A stretch of DNA of 64,000 nucleotides from Clostridia bacterium (GTDB taxonomy: Bacteria; Bacillota; Clostridia; Lachnospirales; Lachnospiraceae), in contig CAJTHL010000018.1 in assembly GCA_910576205.1 (NCBI GenBank), positions 1-64,000 on the forward strand. Reading direction: 5' to 3'. Positions 24,880-34,504 of this stretch are shown here, one piece after another (the first letter of the stretch is position 1; the number at the start of each line of letters is the position of its first letter). Under the pieces are notes generated by a model. It was not told where the DNA came from, did no database searches, and saw only the letters and a list, made by a program, of their open reading frames with translations. A program made the position numbers and the translations under genes.

Positions 24880-24982
24880 TCATTCTAACACTGGCGTCTG
24901 GATTTGTCAATGCTTTATTTTCAACTTTTTTTCCATTTTCCAGGAAGAAATCCCGGGACTTTCCCAAAAACCAATTTCTGAA

Positions 24983-25015
24983 TTGACAGTTTTGTCAAAA
25001 TGTGTTAGTTTAAGA
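24983..25015 (+). promoter_or_regulatory. LacI-gene promoter with inverted repeat
   Basis: TTGACA (24983-24988) with a weaker -10 (TAGTTT) 17 bp on. TTGACA-GTTT-TGTCAA is a perfect inverted repeat over the -35, so the gene could be controlled by a bound protein, possibly its own product. Confidence 0.5.
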
Positions 25016-25060
25016 ACTGATATAAATAAGCCTTTTTAAATAAAAGGAAAAGAGGTTCCT

Positions 25061-26101
25061 ATGCCAAAACGAATAACCATGAAGGATATCGCCCAGGAGC
25101 TTGGCGTCAGTGTGACTACAATATCAAAGGCCATCAACAATCACCCTGACATATCCCCTGCACGGCGAAGGCAAATCCAGTCTCTCTTAGCCGAACGGAA
25201 CTATATTCCCAACTATATGGCCAAAAATCTGCGCAGCGCACGGACGAAATTCATAAGCCTTATTGTTTCTGACAACACGAATCCGTATTTCGCCAAAGTC
25301 ATCAAAGGTGTCGAAACTGTACTTTCCCGCAACGGATATTATACATTAATTTTTAACAACAACGAGGATCCGGAAAAGGAGTTCACGCTGATACGGGAGC
25401 TGCTCTCTATCAATATTGCCGGGGTTCTGATCTGCCCGGCCGGCGGAAGCGACAAGGGCATTTCCCTGCTTAGGGAAAACAACATCCCCTATGTGCTGAT
25501 TACCCGCTATATTGAGCGTGACTGTGACAACTATGTGCTGGCCGACGACGAGAAGGCCGGATATCTGGGCACTAAGCATCTCATCGAAAAACATGGGGAG
25601 CATGTGGCTTTCTTTAACCATCTGCCTGGTATTTCCACCACCAGGGACAGGCTTCTGGGCTATCAGCGCGCCTTAAAGGAGCATGGAATCCCCTTCCGGG
25701 AGGAATACGTCCTCAGCAATATCTGTAACCAGGAGGACGGCTGCAATGCCGCCAGAACCATGTACGGCCTTATGGGCGGAAAACATTTTTCCATCCTCTG
25801 TTACAGTGATTTTGTCGCAACCGGCGCGGCCCTGTATCTCCAGGAAAACGGCCTTGCCATTCCAAAGGATGTGGCTGTCATGGGCATAGACGGCGTGGAA
25901 ATGTTCTCCTATTTTTATCCGGGCCTTTCCAGCATCCACCTTCCCAAGTTTGAGCTGGGAGCTAAAAGCGCGGAGGTGCTGGTGGACATTATCAACCGCA
26001 GGGCCCAGGAGGAAGAGGAATACCCGGAGCTGCCTGCGGACCCCCTGGAGGATGTGCATATTATATTTGAGCCGACGCTTCAGGAGAGCGGAACCACCTG
26101 A
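25061..26101 (+). CDS. LacI/GalR-family transcriptional regulator
   Basis: The 346-residue product begins with the family helix-turn-helix and hinge (MKDIAQELGVSVTTISKAIN, then RRRQIQSLLAERNYIPN). A periplasmic-binding-protein-like ligand domain follows (FISLIVSDNTNPYFAKVIKG, VMGIDGVEMFSYFYPG). Repression relieved by a sugar-type ligand is the usual mode. It lies between the two arms of the regulon, both of which carry the same palindromic operator, so it is the obvious regulator of both. Confidence 0.93.
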   Translation: MPKRITMKDIAQELGVSVTTISKAINNHPDISPARRRQIQSLLAERNYIPNYMAKNLRSARTKFISLIVSDNTNPYFAKVIKGVETVLSRNGYYTLIFNNNEDPEKEFTLIRELLSINIAGVLICPAGGSDKGISLLRENNIPYVLITRYIERDCDNYVLADDEKAGYLGTKHLIEKHGEHVAFFNHLPGISTTRDRLLGYQRALKEHGIPFREEYVLSNICNQEDGCNAARTMYGLMGGKHFSILCYSDFVATGAALYLQENGLAIPKDVAVMGIDGVEMFSYFYPGLSSIHLPKFELGAKSAEVLVDIINRRAQEEEEYPELPADPLEDVHIIFEPTLQESGTT

Positions 26102-26104
26102 ATC

Positions 26105-26145
26105 AAAAGAGAGCAGCCAGGAAATTCCCGCTGCCCTCTTTTTTA
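26105..26145 (+). terminator. Terminator between convergent lacI-type and aldolase genes
   Basis: AGAGAGCAGC pairs imperfectly with GCTGCCCTCT, followed by T6. It ends the regulator transcript; the A-rich left side could also serve the opposite strand. Confidence 0.65.
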
Positions 26146-26179
26146 TTGTTTTCCCTCTATTGCCGGCAATCTAAAGCCA

Positions 26180-27001
26180 TCACACGGATACGTCCGCTCC
26201 CTGCTGCCGGCCTTGTGTTTTTACCCCCAGCATATCCGCCGCCGTCTCAAAAACCTCCAGCGCCCCCCTAAGGATATAGCCGTAATCCAGCTCCACCGTC
26301 AGAATACTGGCCCCCCGTTCCACAAAGGACCTCATAAACGTTTTGTCAAAGCCGCAGGAAATCCCTACACTGACCCCTTTCCTGACACAAGCCTCAATAA
26401 TCCGCTCTATATGTTTATCCACTTCCCTGTCATAAATCTGACCGATCTTCCCCAGAGACGCCGACAGATCCTGGGCTCCTATAATAATCCCGTCAATGCC
26501 TGGAACCTCCAGGATTTCTTCCACATTCCGAACCCCTGTGGTATGCTCGATCTGGAGCAGCTTCACAATCCCTTCTCCGTCTGTCCCACAATATTCCTCC
26601 TGGGGGGTAAGACCGTAGCGCATGGCCCGGTTGGGGCCAAATCCCCGGCATCCTCTGGGGGGATATTCACAGGCTGCCACCGCTTTTTCCGCCTCCTGGC
26701 GGTTACAGACCATAGGAAAAATAATGCCGTCGGCCCCCATGTCCAGAAACGGCTTTACCAGGACAGGGTCATTCCAGGGAACCCGCACAAGGCCACAGGT
26801 CCCCGAGGCTCTGGCCCCCATCAGATGGCTTAGAACCCCCTGCCTGTCCAGCGCGGAATGCTCCGTATCAATCCACACATAATCAAAACCGATCTCCCCG
26901 TAAAGCTCCGAGATCATGCCGTCCCTTAACACCGTGTGGGTACCCATAACAGGCTCGCGGTTTTTAAGCTTTCTTTTTAAGCTCTCCACTCTCTTATCCA
27001 T
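26180..27001 (-). CDS. HpcH/HpaI-type aldolase/citrate lyase-like protein
   Basis: The 273-residue TIM-barrel product has GFDYVWIDTEHSALD, MGADGIIFPMVCNRQEAE and PPRGCRGFGPNRA, with metal ligands Glu in LLQIEHTTG and Asp in IIGAQDLSASLG. These are HpcH/HpaI family motifs; the family makes or cleaves 2-keto-3-deoxy sugar acids with divalent metal. An aldolase that splits the oxidised intermediate into pyruvate and an aldehyde fits the last step of a sugar-acid pathway. Last gene of the transporter arm; AAAGGAGAGG precedes the ATG. Confidence 0.9.
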   Translation of the reverse strand: MDKRVESLKRKLKNREPVMGTHTVLRDGMISELYGEIGFDYVWIDTEHSALDRQGVLSHLMGARASGTCGLVRVPWNDPVLVKPFLDMGADGIIFPMVCNRQEAEKAVAACEYPPRGCRGFGPNRAMRYGLTPQEEYCGTDGEGIVKLLQIEHTTGVRNVEEILEVPGIDGIIIGAQDLSASLGKIGQIYDREVDKHIERIIEACVRKGVSVGISCGFDKTFMRSFVERGASILTVELDYGYILRGALEVFETAADMLGVKTQGRQQGADVSV

Positions 27002-27018
27002 GGCAGCTACCTCTCCTT

Positions 27019-28299
27019 TTAAAGTTGATTAACGATTTCCTTTGCCGTGCATACCCAGGTTTTTACATTTTGCGGATTACGGCAAAGGGTGTGATTATCC
27101 TTCATAACCAGCTCCAGACGGCATCCAAACCCCCGAAGGGGCCCAATAAACGGCTCTATATCTGCCCGTATGGCGTCGGTGGACGCCTTGTCCCTTGCCA
27201 GCACTGAGGGGTTAAGCTTCCATGCGTAGAGATAGTCTCCACCCATCATCTCTCCAAGCTCCAGCTTGTCCGCCCAGGGGGATACCGACACCCTGCGGAG
27301 ATTGGGAAGCGTCCTTACCTTTTCAAACCTCTGCTGCATCTTTTCACAGCAGCCATAGCTCACCAGTCCAAAACGTCTGGCAATCCTCTGCTGGAAGGGA
27401 AATACAAACTCCTCAAACATCTGAGGGGAAATCTCCGCCAGCTCCTGGGCCTCCAGCCACCCCCACAGCCCGGAAAGCAGAGGCTGCTCCCTTTCCTGGG
27501 GCAGATCCCGGGTATAGCCCAGAATCCCCGCCGGCACGTCCAGCATATCATTATTCAAGGTCAGCAGCCCGTTTGCCTCCAGGTAATCCAGCTTCCACTC
27601 ATTATAGGCGCAGATTTTCTCCATGATGCCCAGCACAAGCTCCGGCTCGTCATACATATCGTAGTAGACCTGCTCAAACCCCCGGATTTCTCCCAGAGAG
27701 TTGGTAAGCCCCAGGGAATGCCACCATTTTCCACGCAGATGCACAGAAATGGTATCTGCCAATATTTCCCTGGCATAATCGGCCACCTGCCTGCTTCGCG
27801 GGATATCCACAGTCAGCCTGGGCGTTTCCAGAGCTTCCATGGTCATATCCTCCGTCATCATAGCCGCCCAGCTATGGCCTCCGGACGCGGATATCGTCTC
27901 CCTGGCCCCGCCTGCCACCCATTCGCTTTCCTGGTAGGTATAAGGGATTTCAAGGGAAGCTTCCACCGGTGTGTCGTCCCCCATCTCCTCCAGCCAGAAC
28001 AGCTTTTTGCGAAGAAGAAATTCCCAGGTCCTGGCGCTCTCACTCTCACATTCCAGATTGAGAATCTCGTTCCATCCGTTTTCCGGGTCGCAGATCACCA
28101 GAGGACGCGTGTCCTCCATGGAGCCATGGGCTATCCACAGCTTCCGCTTTTCTGTATTTTCCGGCCCCGCCGCCAGCTCCGTAATATGCTTTGCCAGCTC
28201 CCGCAATATGGCCCTATCCGTCTTTGTGCAGTCAAAGGCCTTTATATTTCCCCGCTGGGTCGCCCGGAACCACAGGGAGCCCTCTTTTTTGTCCCTCAT
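27019..28299 (-). CDS. Uroporphyrinogen decarboxylase-like (URO-D/MtaA superfamily) protein
   Basis: From ATG 28299 the product has 426 residues. The C-terminal half shows the URO-D-type barrel with LVSYGCCEKM and LRRVSVSPWAD, features of a large group of UroD-like proteins in anaerobes. True heme-pathway enzymes are shorter and lack this CC motif. Related methyltransferases (MtaA) move methyl groups from corrinoid proteins, but no corrinoid protein is encoded here. Role in this regulon is unknown. The chosen start lies just after the preceding gene's stop and has GGGGTG upstream. Confidence 0.8.
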   Translation of the reverse strand: MRDKKEGSLWFRATQRGNIKAFDCTKTDRAILRELAKHITELAAGPENTEKRKLWIAHGSMEDTRPLVICDPENGWNEILNLECESESARTWEFLLRKKLFWLEEMGDDTPVEASLEIPYTYQESEWVAGGARETISASGGHSWAAMMTEDMTMEALETPRLTVDIPRSRQVADYAREILADTISVHLRGKWWHSLGLTNSLGEIRGFEQVYYDMYDEPELVLGIMEKICAYNEWKLDYLEANGLLTLNNDMLDVPAGILGYTRDLPQEREQPLLSGLWGWLEAQELAEISPQMFEEFVFPFQQRIARRFGLVSYGCCEKMQQRFEKVRTLPNLRRVSVSPWADKLELGEMMGGDYLYAWKLNPSVLARDKASTDAIRADIEPFIGPLRGFGCRLELVMKDNHTLCRNPQNVKTWVCTAKEIVNQL

Positions 28300-28303
28300 C
28301 TTA

Positions 28304-29311
28304 TCACCCCACAGCCTGCCGGGAGACATTCAGGCAGCCACACAAATTTCTGTTTAACTGATGCTTCACAGGGCCTCCCGAAAGCGCCTCAAGAATATTG
28401 TCAACCGCCATATTGAAGGTGACCTTACAGGCTTCATATGTCAAAGACGTGGCATGGGGATAAATGACAACGTTTCGCATACGCAAAAGGGGATTGTCCT
28501 GTCCCACCGGCTCCGTCTCAAAGACGTCCAACCCGGCTGCCCCCACCCTGCCGCTTTCCAGAGCCCGGATAAGCGCCGCCTCGTCTACAAGGCCTCCTCT
28601 GGCCGTATTTACAAGCACAACGCCCTCCTTCATTTCTGCAAAGCTCTCATCGTTGATAATGCCCTTTGTCTGCCGGTTCAGGGGCATATGGAGACTTAAG
28701 ATATCCGCCTCTTTAAAAATCTCCCCCATGTCCATGAATTTTACCCCATACGTTTCCGCCGCTCCTGAATCCGGCCTGGCGTCAAAAGCAAGCATCCGCA
28801 CTTCAAAGGGCATAAGCAGCTCCGCCAGACGCCGGGCTATGGAACCAAATCCCAGAAATCCCACGGTGCGCCCTTTTATCTCATTTCCCAGGAAGGGCTC
28901 CCAGACGCCGTTTCGCACCTCCGCGTCAAACTGCACTACATTCTTTACCGCTGCCAGCATCAGCGCCAGCGCTCCCTCTGCCACCGCATTGGAAAAAGAC
29001 CCCGGCGTATTTGTAACATAGACGCCGGCGTGATCTGCTGCGTCCAGGTCAATTTTGTCGTAACCGATTCCCGCCCTGGAAATCACCTTAAGCTTGCCGG
29101 CAAGAGCGGTAATCGCCCTGGCTGACCAGTATTCTCCCCCGGCTATAACCGCATCATAGCCGGAGGCCAGCGCAATCAGGCCTTCCGTATCATGATATCC
29201 CTTTGGCAGGGGCTTCCACACACACTCTACCCCCCGCTCTCTCGCAGCTTTTATGCATTCCGTATAATCCTGTTTAAAATCTTCTGTGGTCACCAAAACT
29301 TTATATGCCAT
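28304..29311 (-). CDS. D-isomer-specific 2-hydroxyacid dehydrogenase
   Basis: From ATG 29311 the product has 335 residues. It has the NAD-binding GFLGFGSIARRLAELL, Arg in NTARGGLVDEAAL, Glu in FETEPVG and His in YPHATSLTYEA, the full catalytic set of this family. It reduces or oxidises 2-keto/2-hydroxy acids. In this operon a role on a sugar-acid breakdown product is likely. It overlaps no neighbour and is transcribed with the transporter arm. Confidence 0.92.
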   Translation of the reverse strand: MAYKVLVTTEDFKQDYTECIKAARERGVECVWKPLPKGYHDTEGLIALASGYDAVIAGGEYWSARAITALAGKLKVISRAGIGYDKIDLDAADHAGVYVTNTPGSFSNAVAEGALALMLAAVKNVVQFDAEVRNGVWEPFLGNEIKGRTVGFLGFGSIARRLAELLMPFEVRMLAFDARPDSGAAETYGVKFMDMGEIFKEADILSLHMPLNRQTKGIINDESFAEMKEGVVLVNTARGGLVDEAALIRALESGRVGAAGLDVFETEPVGQDNPLLRMRNVVIYPHATSLTYEACKVTFNMAVDNILEALSGGPVKHQLNRNLCGCLNVSRQAVG

Positions 29312-29367
29312 AACTGCTCCCATCTGTTCTACGTCATAATAATTTCATCGATATCTACCACTTCTTT

Positions 29368-30081
29368 TCATTTTGCAGATTCCCTTCCGGCAGACGCGTC
29401 CCTGCCGTTTCTAATCCCATATACCGTACAGGGCGCGCTGTCCGCGCCTGTAAAAAGCCAGGGAACCGCCAGCACCTGGCCAAGCTCCCCGTCGGCAACC
29501 TCCCCGGGCAAATACAGATCTTCGTAGAGCTGTATCCAGGGCATGGCTCTCATCATGATTTTATGGGCTTCCACCCCTTCCTCCACATGCCCCGGCGCCG
29601 CAAAGGACAGAAAGTCGCCGCCCACAGCCCGGATATTGGGATACCCGCAGACCCACCTGGCCGCGTCCCTGGAAAAGCCCGGGGAATGGCTGGCGTAGCG
29701 TGTACCGTCTGTCTGGCGGACCCTGCTCCATCCCGTCCGTATCAGGAGAAAATCACACATGGCAATCCTCTTTGCGAAGGGCTTCAGGTCTTTCCCTAAA
29801 ACCAGTCCGTCGTCATCCAGCGGAACATCCACAATACAAGGTGCGGAAAAAAGAAAATCCTCCAGGGAAAATCCAGATATGTCCCGCCCCTCCTCCAGCA
29901 TATGGTTGGGCGCGTCAATATGCGTTCCCGTGTGGGATGAGGCGCCCAGAAGCCAGACATTTCCGCCGTCGCTTGAAATGTCCTTGTAAGCGCTTACCGT
30001 CGCCTCCGGAATCCCTTCCGGCACAGGCGCCCCAGGCGTCATATCATAAGAGAGCTTTATCATTGCGGCCGCATCCAGCAT
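29368..30081 (-). CDS. Cyclase family protein (kynurenine formamidase-like fold)
   Basis: The 237-residue product carries the metal-binding HTGTHIDAPNH motif of the cyclase/KynB superfamily, an early Asp (SYDMTPGAPV) and GGDFLSFAAPG. Members hydrolyse amides, lactones or cyclic compounds with Zn or Mn. In this setting a lactonase or cyclic-intermediate hydrolase is a reasonable inference. GAAGGAGGGG before the ATG supports the start. Confidence 0.88.
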   Translation of the reverse strand: MLDAAAMIKLSYDMTPGAPVPEGIPEATVSAYKDISSDGGNVWLLGASSHTGTHIDAPNHMLEEGRDISGFSLEDFLFSAPCIVDVPLDDDGLVLGKDLKPFAKRIAMCDFLLIRTGWSRVRQTDGTRYASHSPGFSRDAARWVCGYPNIRAVGGDFLSFAAPGHVEEGVEAHKIMMRAMPWIQLYEDLYLPGEVADGELGQVLAVPWLFTGADSAPCTVYGIRNGRDASAGRESAK

Positions 30082-30127
30082 TCCTTCCCCTCCTTCTCAG
30101 TAATCCTTCTTTAACTCCCACAGCCTG

Positions 30128-30889
30128 CTAAAGGGCAGGCGTACCACAGGTATAGCCTCCGTCGATCATAAAGGAAGCCCCTGTGACCCACAGGGATTCA
30201 TCCGATGCCAGGTACACCACCCCATAGGCCAGATCCTTCGGAAATCCCGGTCTTCCGGCGGGATGAAGCGACGCGATCTTGCCATACTGGCTGGCAAACT
30301 GTTCCCTGTTAAACTCAATCTCCACATATCCGGGACAGACGGTGTTGCACCGGATGTGATCCGGGCCATAATCTATGGCAATATTTTTCGTCAGCATTTC
30401 TATGCCGCCCTTTGTCGCATTGTATACGCCGTTGTTCCCCTGGCCTATATGGCCGGAGATGGAGGAACAGTTGATAATGCTTCCGCCTCCTCCCATCTGC
30501 ATATAGGGAATTACATATTTACAGCACAGAAATGTGCCCCTTAAGTTTACCGCCATCTGCCTGTCAAATTCCTCTGTGCTGACATCGGCCACCTTGCGCC
30601 CGCAGGTATTAAAAATCCCGGCGTTGTTGTAGAGAATGTCAATCTTTCCAAATTTGCGGTAGACCTCCTCGAAAAGCCCTTTCACATCCTCCTCCCTGGC
30701 GATATCCATGGTAATCCACAGGACGGAGCCATTTTCCCGGGCAATTTCCGCAGCCGTTTCCTCAAGCTTTTCCTTCCGCCTTCCCGTAATAATCACCTGG
30801 GCGCCCTCTCTGGCACAGACAACGGCTGTACCTCTTCCGATGCCGCTTCCCCCTCCGGTGATTACCATAACCTTGTCCTTTAAGCGCAT
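30128..30889 (-). CDS. Short-chain dehydrogenase/reductase
   Basis: From ATG 30889 the product has 253 residues. It has TGGGSGIGRGTAV (NAD(P) binding), NNAGI, the catalytic Ser in INCSSISG, and YNATK with the catalytic Tyr and Lys. It ends in FMIDGGYTCG. Oxidation of a hydroxyl on the imported polyol or sugar is the likely task. The ribosome binding site GGGGGAG lies inside the last codons of the permease gene. Confidence 0.93.
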   Translation of the reverse strand: MRLKDKVMVITGGGSGIGRGTAVVCAREGAQVIITGRRKEKLEETAAEIARENGSVLWITMDIAREEDVKGLFEEVYRKFGKIDILYNNAGIFNTCGRKVADVSTEEFDRQMAVNLRGTFLCCKYVIPYMQMGGGGSIINCSSISGHIGQGNNGVYNATKGGIEMLTKNIAIDYGPDHIRCNTVCPGYVEIEFNREQFASQYGKIASLHPAGRPGFPKDLAYGVVYLASDESLWVTGASFMIDGGYTCGTPAL

Positions 30890-30890
30890 G

Positions 30891-31889
30891 CTATTCTCCC
30901 CCGGCGTTTGTTTTTCCTTTAGACGCTGTGGCCAGCGCCCGCTTCTTGTTGTTCTGGTCCAGGATGACCGCCAGGAGGATAATACCTCCGATAGCCACAT
31001 ACTGCCAGTAAACCGAGATACCCACAAGCACCATCACATTCTGTAAGATTCCGATCAGGATGCTGCCCACCACCGTTCCGGGAATGCTGCCCACGCCCCC
31101 TGCAGGGCTTGCGCCTCCCACCACCACAGAAGCTATGGCATACATCTCATAGCCGTAGCCTGCGTTTGCCTGGGCCGACGCCACCCGGGATGTCATAAGC
31201 ACTCCCGCCACGCCGCACAGAAAGCCTGTGAGACAGTATGCCGAAATGCGGACAAATTTCACGTTGATGCCGCAGAGCCAGGCCGTGTCCGCATTGCCCC
31301 CCACCGCGAAAATATAGCGGCCATACACGGTTTTGTGAAGGAGAAAACCACAGATCAGCGCAAACAGGATATAGATAAACATCTGGAGCGGAATTCCCCC
31401 CAGATTGATCTTTGTGATGGCGGTAAATTCCTCTGGCAGAGGATAAATGGGGGTTCCCTCTGTCATAATATAGATTACGCCCCGAAGCATAAACTGCATG
31501 CCAAGGCTTCCGATCATGGGCGGAATATCAAAGTGTACAATGAAAAAACCCGTGAGAAACCCGCACAGAATACTGATAACAATGGCAATCAGTATGGCTG
31601 CTACCACCGGCACACCCTCCACCATCAGATAACCGGCCACCGCTCCGGACAATCCCAGAAGGGAGCCCACGGAAATATCAATGTCCTTCTCGATAAAAAT
31701 AAAGGTCATGCCAAGGGCAATGAGCGCAATAAACACATAGGAGCGCATAATGCTGGTAACATTGCTCCAGGTCAGAAAATTGGGATTAATCAGGGTTGCC
31801 ACCACAACCAGAACAATCAAGGGCAGCGAAGTGCTTATGGTGGGACGCTGCATAAACCGTTTGATCTCATTCTTGTTTAATTTCTTCAT
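30891..31889 (-). CDS. Sugar ABC transporter permease (RbsC-like)
   Basis: The 332-residue product has about nine or ten hydrophobic segments of the BPD_transp_2 family, including LGMTFIFIEKDIDISVGSLLGL and VVVGGASPAGGVGSIPGT, the conserved coupling region. It forms the channel through which the sugar enters. Third transporter gene after the binding protein and ATPase. Confidence 0.93.
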   Translation of the reverse strand: MKKLNKNEIKRFMQRPTISTSLPLIVLVVVATLINPNFLTWSNVTSIMRSYVFIALIALGMTFIFIEKDIDISVGSLLGLSGAVAGYLMVEGVPVVAAILIAIVISILCGFLTGFFIVHFDIPPMIGSLGMQFMLRGVIYIMTEGTPIYPLPEEFTAITKINLGGIPLQMFIYILFALICGFLLHKTVYGRYIFAVGGNADTAWLCGINVKFVRISAYCLTGFLCGVAGVLMTSRVASAQANAGYGYEMYAIASVVVGGASPAGGVGSIPGTVVGSILIGILQNVMVLVGISVYWQYVAIGGIILLAVILDQNNKKRALATASKGKTNAGGE

Positions 31890-31907
31890 TTGTCTTCCTC
31901 CATTGCC

Positions 31908-33455
31908 CTATTCCCCTCCCGCGCCCGAAGCAAGCGCAAGCACGGCTTCCTGGCTGATTTCGCCGTTTTTATAATCTCCGCAGATATGTCCGTTGCCAAG
32001 AACCAGGATTCTGTCACTGATTTCCATAAGCTCGGGAAGCTCTGAGGAGGCCCACAGAATGGTCATTCCCTGCTCCACAAGCCGGTTCATAATCTGATAG
32101 ATCTCCACCTTGGCGCCGATATCCACACCCCTGGTAGGTTCGTCCAGAAGCAGGAGCCTGGGTTCTGTATTCAGCCATTTGGCCAGCACTGCCTTCTGCT
32201 GATTGCCCCCGGACAGATTGTCGATACGCATTTTCCCGGAGTGGCATTTAATCAGAAGGTCCTGTATGGATTTCCTGGCAATGTCCAGCTCCTGCTTCCT
32301 GTTCATCACGCCATGCCTTGCAATTCTTCTCCAGATAGGCACCGTAATGTTTTCCTCCACGGACATCTGGGCGATAATGCCGTTGGCCCGCCTGTCCTCC
32401 GTGAGCAGCGCGATATTTTCCCTAATGGCTTCCCGGGGAGAATGGATTTCCAGCGCCTTTCCATCCAGCAGGATGGTCCCGTGGCTTACTCCTTTATAGC
32501 ATCCGAATATCGTGGACAGGATTTCCGTGCGGCCGGCTCCAACCAGACCGGCCAGGCCTACGATCTCCCCCTTCCGGATAGTAAAGGATATATTGTCAAT
32601 AATCTTTTTGTCCCCGGACAGGGGATCGTAGATGGTAAGGTTCTGGACGCTTAGGGAGACCTCCCCCTTTTCCGCATGGTTCACCGGATACATATCCTTC
32701 ACATCCCGGCCCACCATCCAGGAGATAATCTGCTTCATCTGCGCCTCGCTGTTGCCGTGATCCAGCTCCATCTCCCCGGAGAGGTATCCGTCCCGCATAA
32801 CCGAAACCGTGTCCGCTATCTGGAACACCTCATCCAGGCGGTGGGAAATGTAGATGATGGATTTGCCCTGGGACTTCAGCCTGCGGATTATCTCAAACAG
32901 TTTCACCGTCTCCGTCTTTGTCAGTGAGGAAGTGGGCTCGTCAAAAATAAACACCTTGGCATCTATATGCAGCTCCCGGAGAATGGCTACAATCTGCTGC
33001 TGCCCCGCCGGAAGCGATCTGAGGCGCATGGTGGGGTGGATATCCACCCCAATAGCCTCAATCAGTTTCCGGGTTTCCCCGTTCATTTTTTTCACATCCA
33101 CCATACCGTTTTTTACGGGAAAATCATGCATAAACACATTTTCCGCAACAGTCATATCCAGAAAGGGATTCAGTTCCTGGTAAATCATGGCCACACCAGC
33201 CCTGGCCGCCTCCTGGGGAGAATGGCTTCTGACCAGATTGCCGTCTATCTTAATTTCGCCCTCGTAGGAGCCCACGCCGTACATACCGCTTAGAACCTTC
33301 ATAATGGTAGATTTTCCCGCGCCGTTTTCTCCCAGAAGCGCCATCACTTCGCCCTTTGCCACAGTCAATGTGACGCCCTTCACTGCCAGGACACCAGAAA
33401 ACGCTTTAACGATATTTAACATCTCAAGGCGTATCTCTTTTTTCAAGTTTTTCAC
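31908..33455 (-). CDS. Sugar ABC transporter ATPase with two nucleotide-binding domains (RbsA-like)
   Basis: The 515-residue product has two ATPase domains. The first has Walker A GENGAGKST and signature LPAGQQQ. The second has a degenerate Walker A GLVGAGRTE and signature LSGGNQQKAVLAKWL, as is normal in RbsA/MglA. The start is probably GTG. It couples ATP hydrolysis to uptake through the next gene's permease. Confidence 0.95.
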   Translation of the reverse strand: MKNLKKEIRLEMLNIVKAFSGVLAVKGVTLTVAKGEVMALLGENGAGKSTIMKVLSGMYGVGSYEGEIKIDGNLVRSHSPQEAARAGVAMIYQELNPFLDMTVAENVFMHDFPVKNGMVDVKKMNGETRKLIEAIGVDIHPTMRLRSLPAGQQQIVAILRELHIDAKVFIFDEPTSSLTKTETVKLFEIIRRLKSQGKSIIYISHRLDEVFQIADTVSVMRDGYLSGEMELDHGNSEAQMKQIISWMVGRDVKDMYPVNHAEKGEVSLSVQNLTIYDPLSGDKKIIDNISFTIRKGEIVGLAGLVGAGRTEILSTIFGCYKGVSHGTILLDGKALEIHSPREAIRENIALLTEDRRANGIIAQMSVEENITVPIWRRIARHGVMNRKQELDIARKSIQDLLIKCHSGKMRIDNLSGGNQQKAVLAKWLNTEPRLLLLDEPTRGVDIGAKVEIYQIMNRLVEQGMTILWASSELPELMEISDRILVLGNGHICGDYKNGEISQEAVLALASGAGGE

Positions 33456-33461
33456 CGCCCT

Positions 33462-34460
33462 TTAAAAGTCCGTAGGATCAAAGGTATCTACATTCTCTTT
33501 TGTCAGAACCGCTGTGCCGGTGTCAAAGAACTGCTCACACTCTTCTCCGTTGATAATCTTCACCGCATGCATAAGGGCCTCATAGCCCGCGTAATACTGG
33601 CGCTGTACCAGGGTGGCATAGATCACGTCGTTGCGGACGGCATCCAGGGTCTGATCCAGGTTGTCAAAGCCAACACAGGTAAACTCATCCACCCTGCCCT
33701 GCTCTGTCAGCACCTGGGCAAATTCCGGGGCGCCGTTGGCAGCCAGTCCGGCCAGGCAGTCGATCTCCGGATGCGCAAGGAGCATAGCCTCTACCTTCTG
33801 GACGCCGGTAGCCATATCCGAGCGGTCCTCGTCCACAACCGCGATCTCCATATCTGCAGCAGCCAGGGCTTCCTTTAGGCCCTCCAGCCGCAGGTTCAGC
33901 CCGGCATCATCCAGCTGTCCTGTCATAACGCCCACGGTTCCTTCTCCTCCGGCCGCTTCCACAAGGGCTTCCCCCAGAGCCTTCCCCGCGTTGTAATCAT
34001 CGGTCCCCACGGAAACGTCCACACAGTCCGCATTGCTCACAATGGCGATCAGGGGCTTATCTCCCAGGGAAGCCTTGATATCCACCAGGGCGTCCGCATT
34101 CAAGACAAATGTGATAATCCCGTCGGCGCCGTTGGCGATGGCCGCCTCCATGGCCTCAATCCATTTATTATTGTCCAGGTTTTCCGTGGAGTAGTAGGTA
34201 AACTCTACCCCGGCCTCCTGGGCCGCTCTTTCCAGGCCGCCCCGGACGTCTTCGTCCCAGAATTTATTTGCCGTAAAGGGAATCACTGCCACCAGCTTAA
34301 GCTTCTCTTCCACGCCACCGGAGTTGTCTGTTTCTGCGGGCGCTGCCGCCGGCGCGTCCGCCTGGGTATCCCCACCTGCCTCCGGTGTGGACTTTGCCCC
34401 ACATGCCGCCAGGTTAAACATCAAAACTATCGCCAGAACCAGGGTTATCAGTTTTTTCAT
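33462..34460 (-). CDS. Sugar ABC transporter substrate-binding lipoprotein (RbsB-like)
   Basis: From ATG 34460 the product has 332 residues. A lipobox LMFNLAAC gives a lipid anchor. The mature protein has a Peripla_BP_4 fold (VAVIPFTANKFWDEDVRGGLE, ANGADGIITFVLNADALV, GVMTGQLDDAG). The Asn/Asp-rich ligand pocket suits a sugar or polyol. AGGAGGAAGAG lies before the ATG. First gene of the transporter arm. Confidence 0.94.
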   Translation of the reverse strand: MKKLITLVLAIVLMFNLAACGAKSTPEAGGDTQADAPAAAPAETDNSGGVEEKLKLVAVIPFTANKFWDEDVRGGLERAAQEAGVEFTYYSTENLDNNKWIEAMEAAIANGADGIITFVLNADALVDIKASLGDKPLIAIVSNADCVDVSVGTDDYNAGKALGEALVEAAGGEGTVGVMTGQLDDAGLNLRLEGLKEALAAADMEIAVVDEDRSDMATGVQKVEAMLLAHPEIDCLAGLAANGAPEFAQVLTEQGRVDEFTCVGFDNLDQTLDAVRNDVIYATLVQRQYYAGYEALMHAVKIINGEECEQFFDTGTAVLTKENVDTFDPTDF

Positions 34461-34504
34461 TTCTCTTCCTCCTTTTTTCCTGTCTTTCTTACAGATTACG
34501 AATA

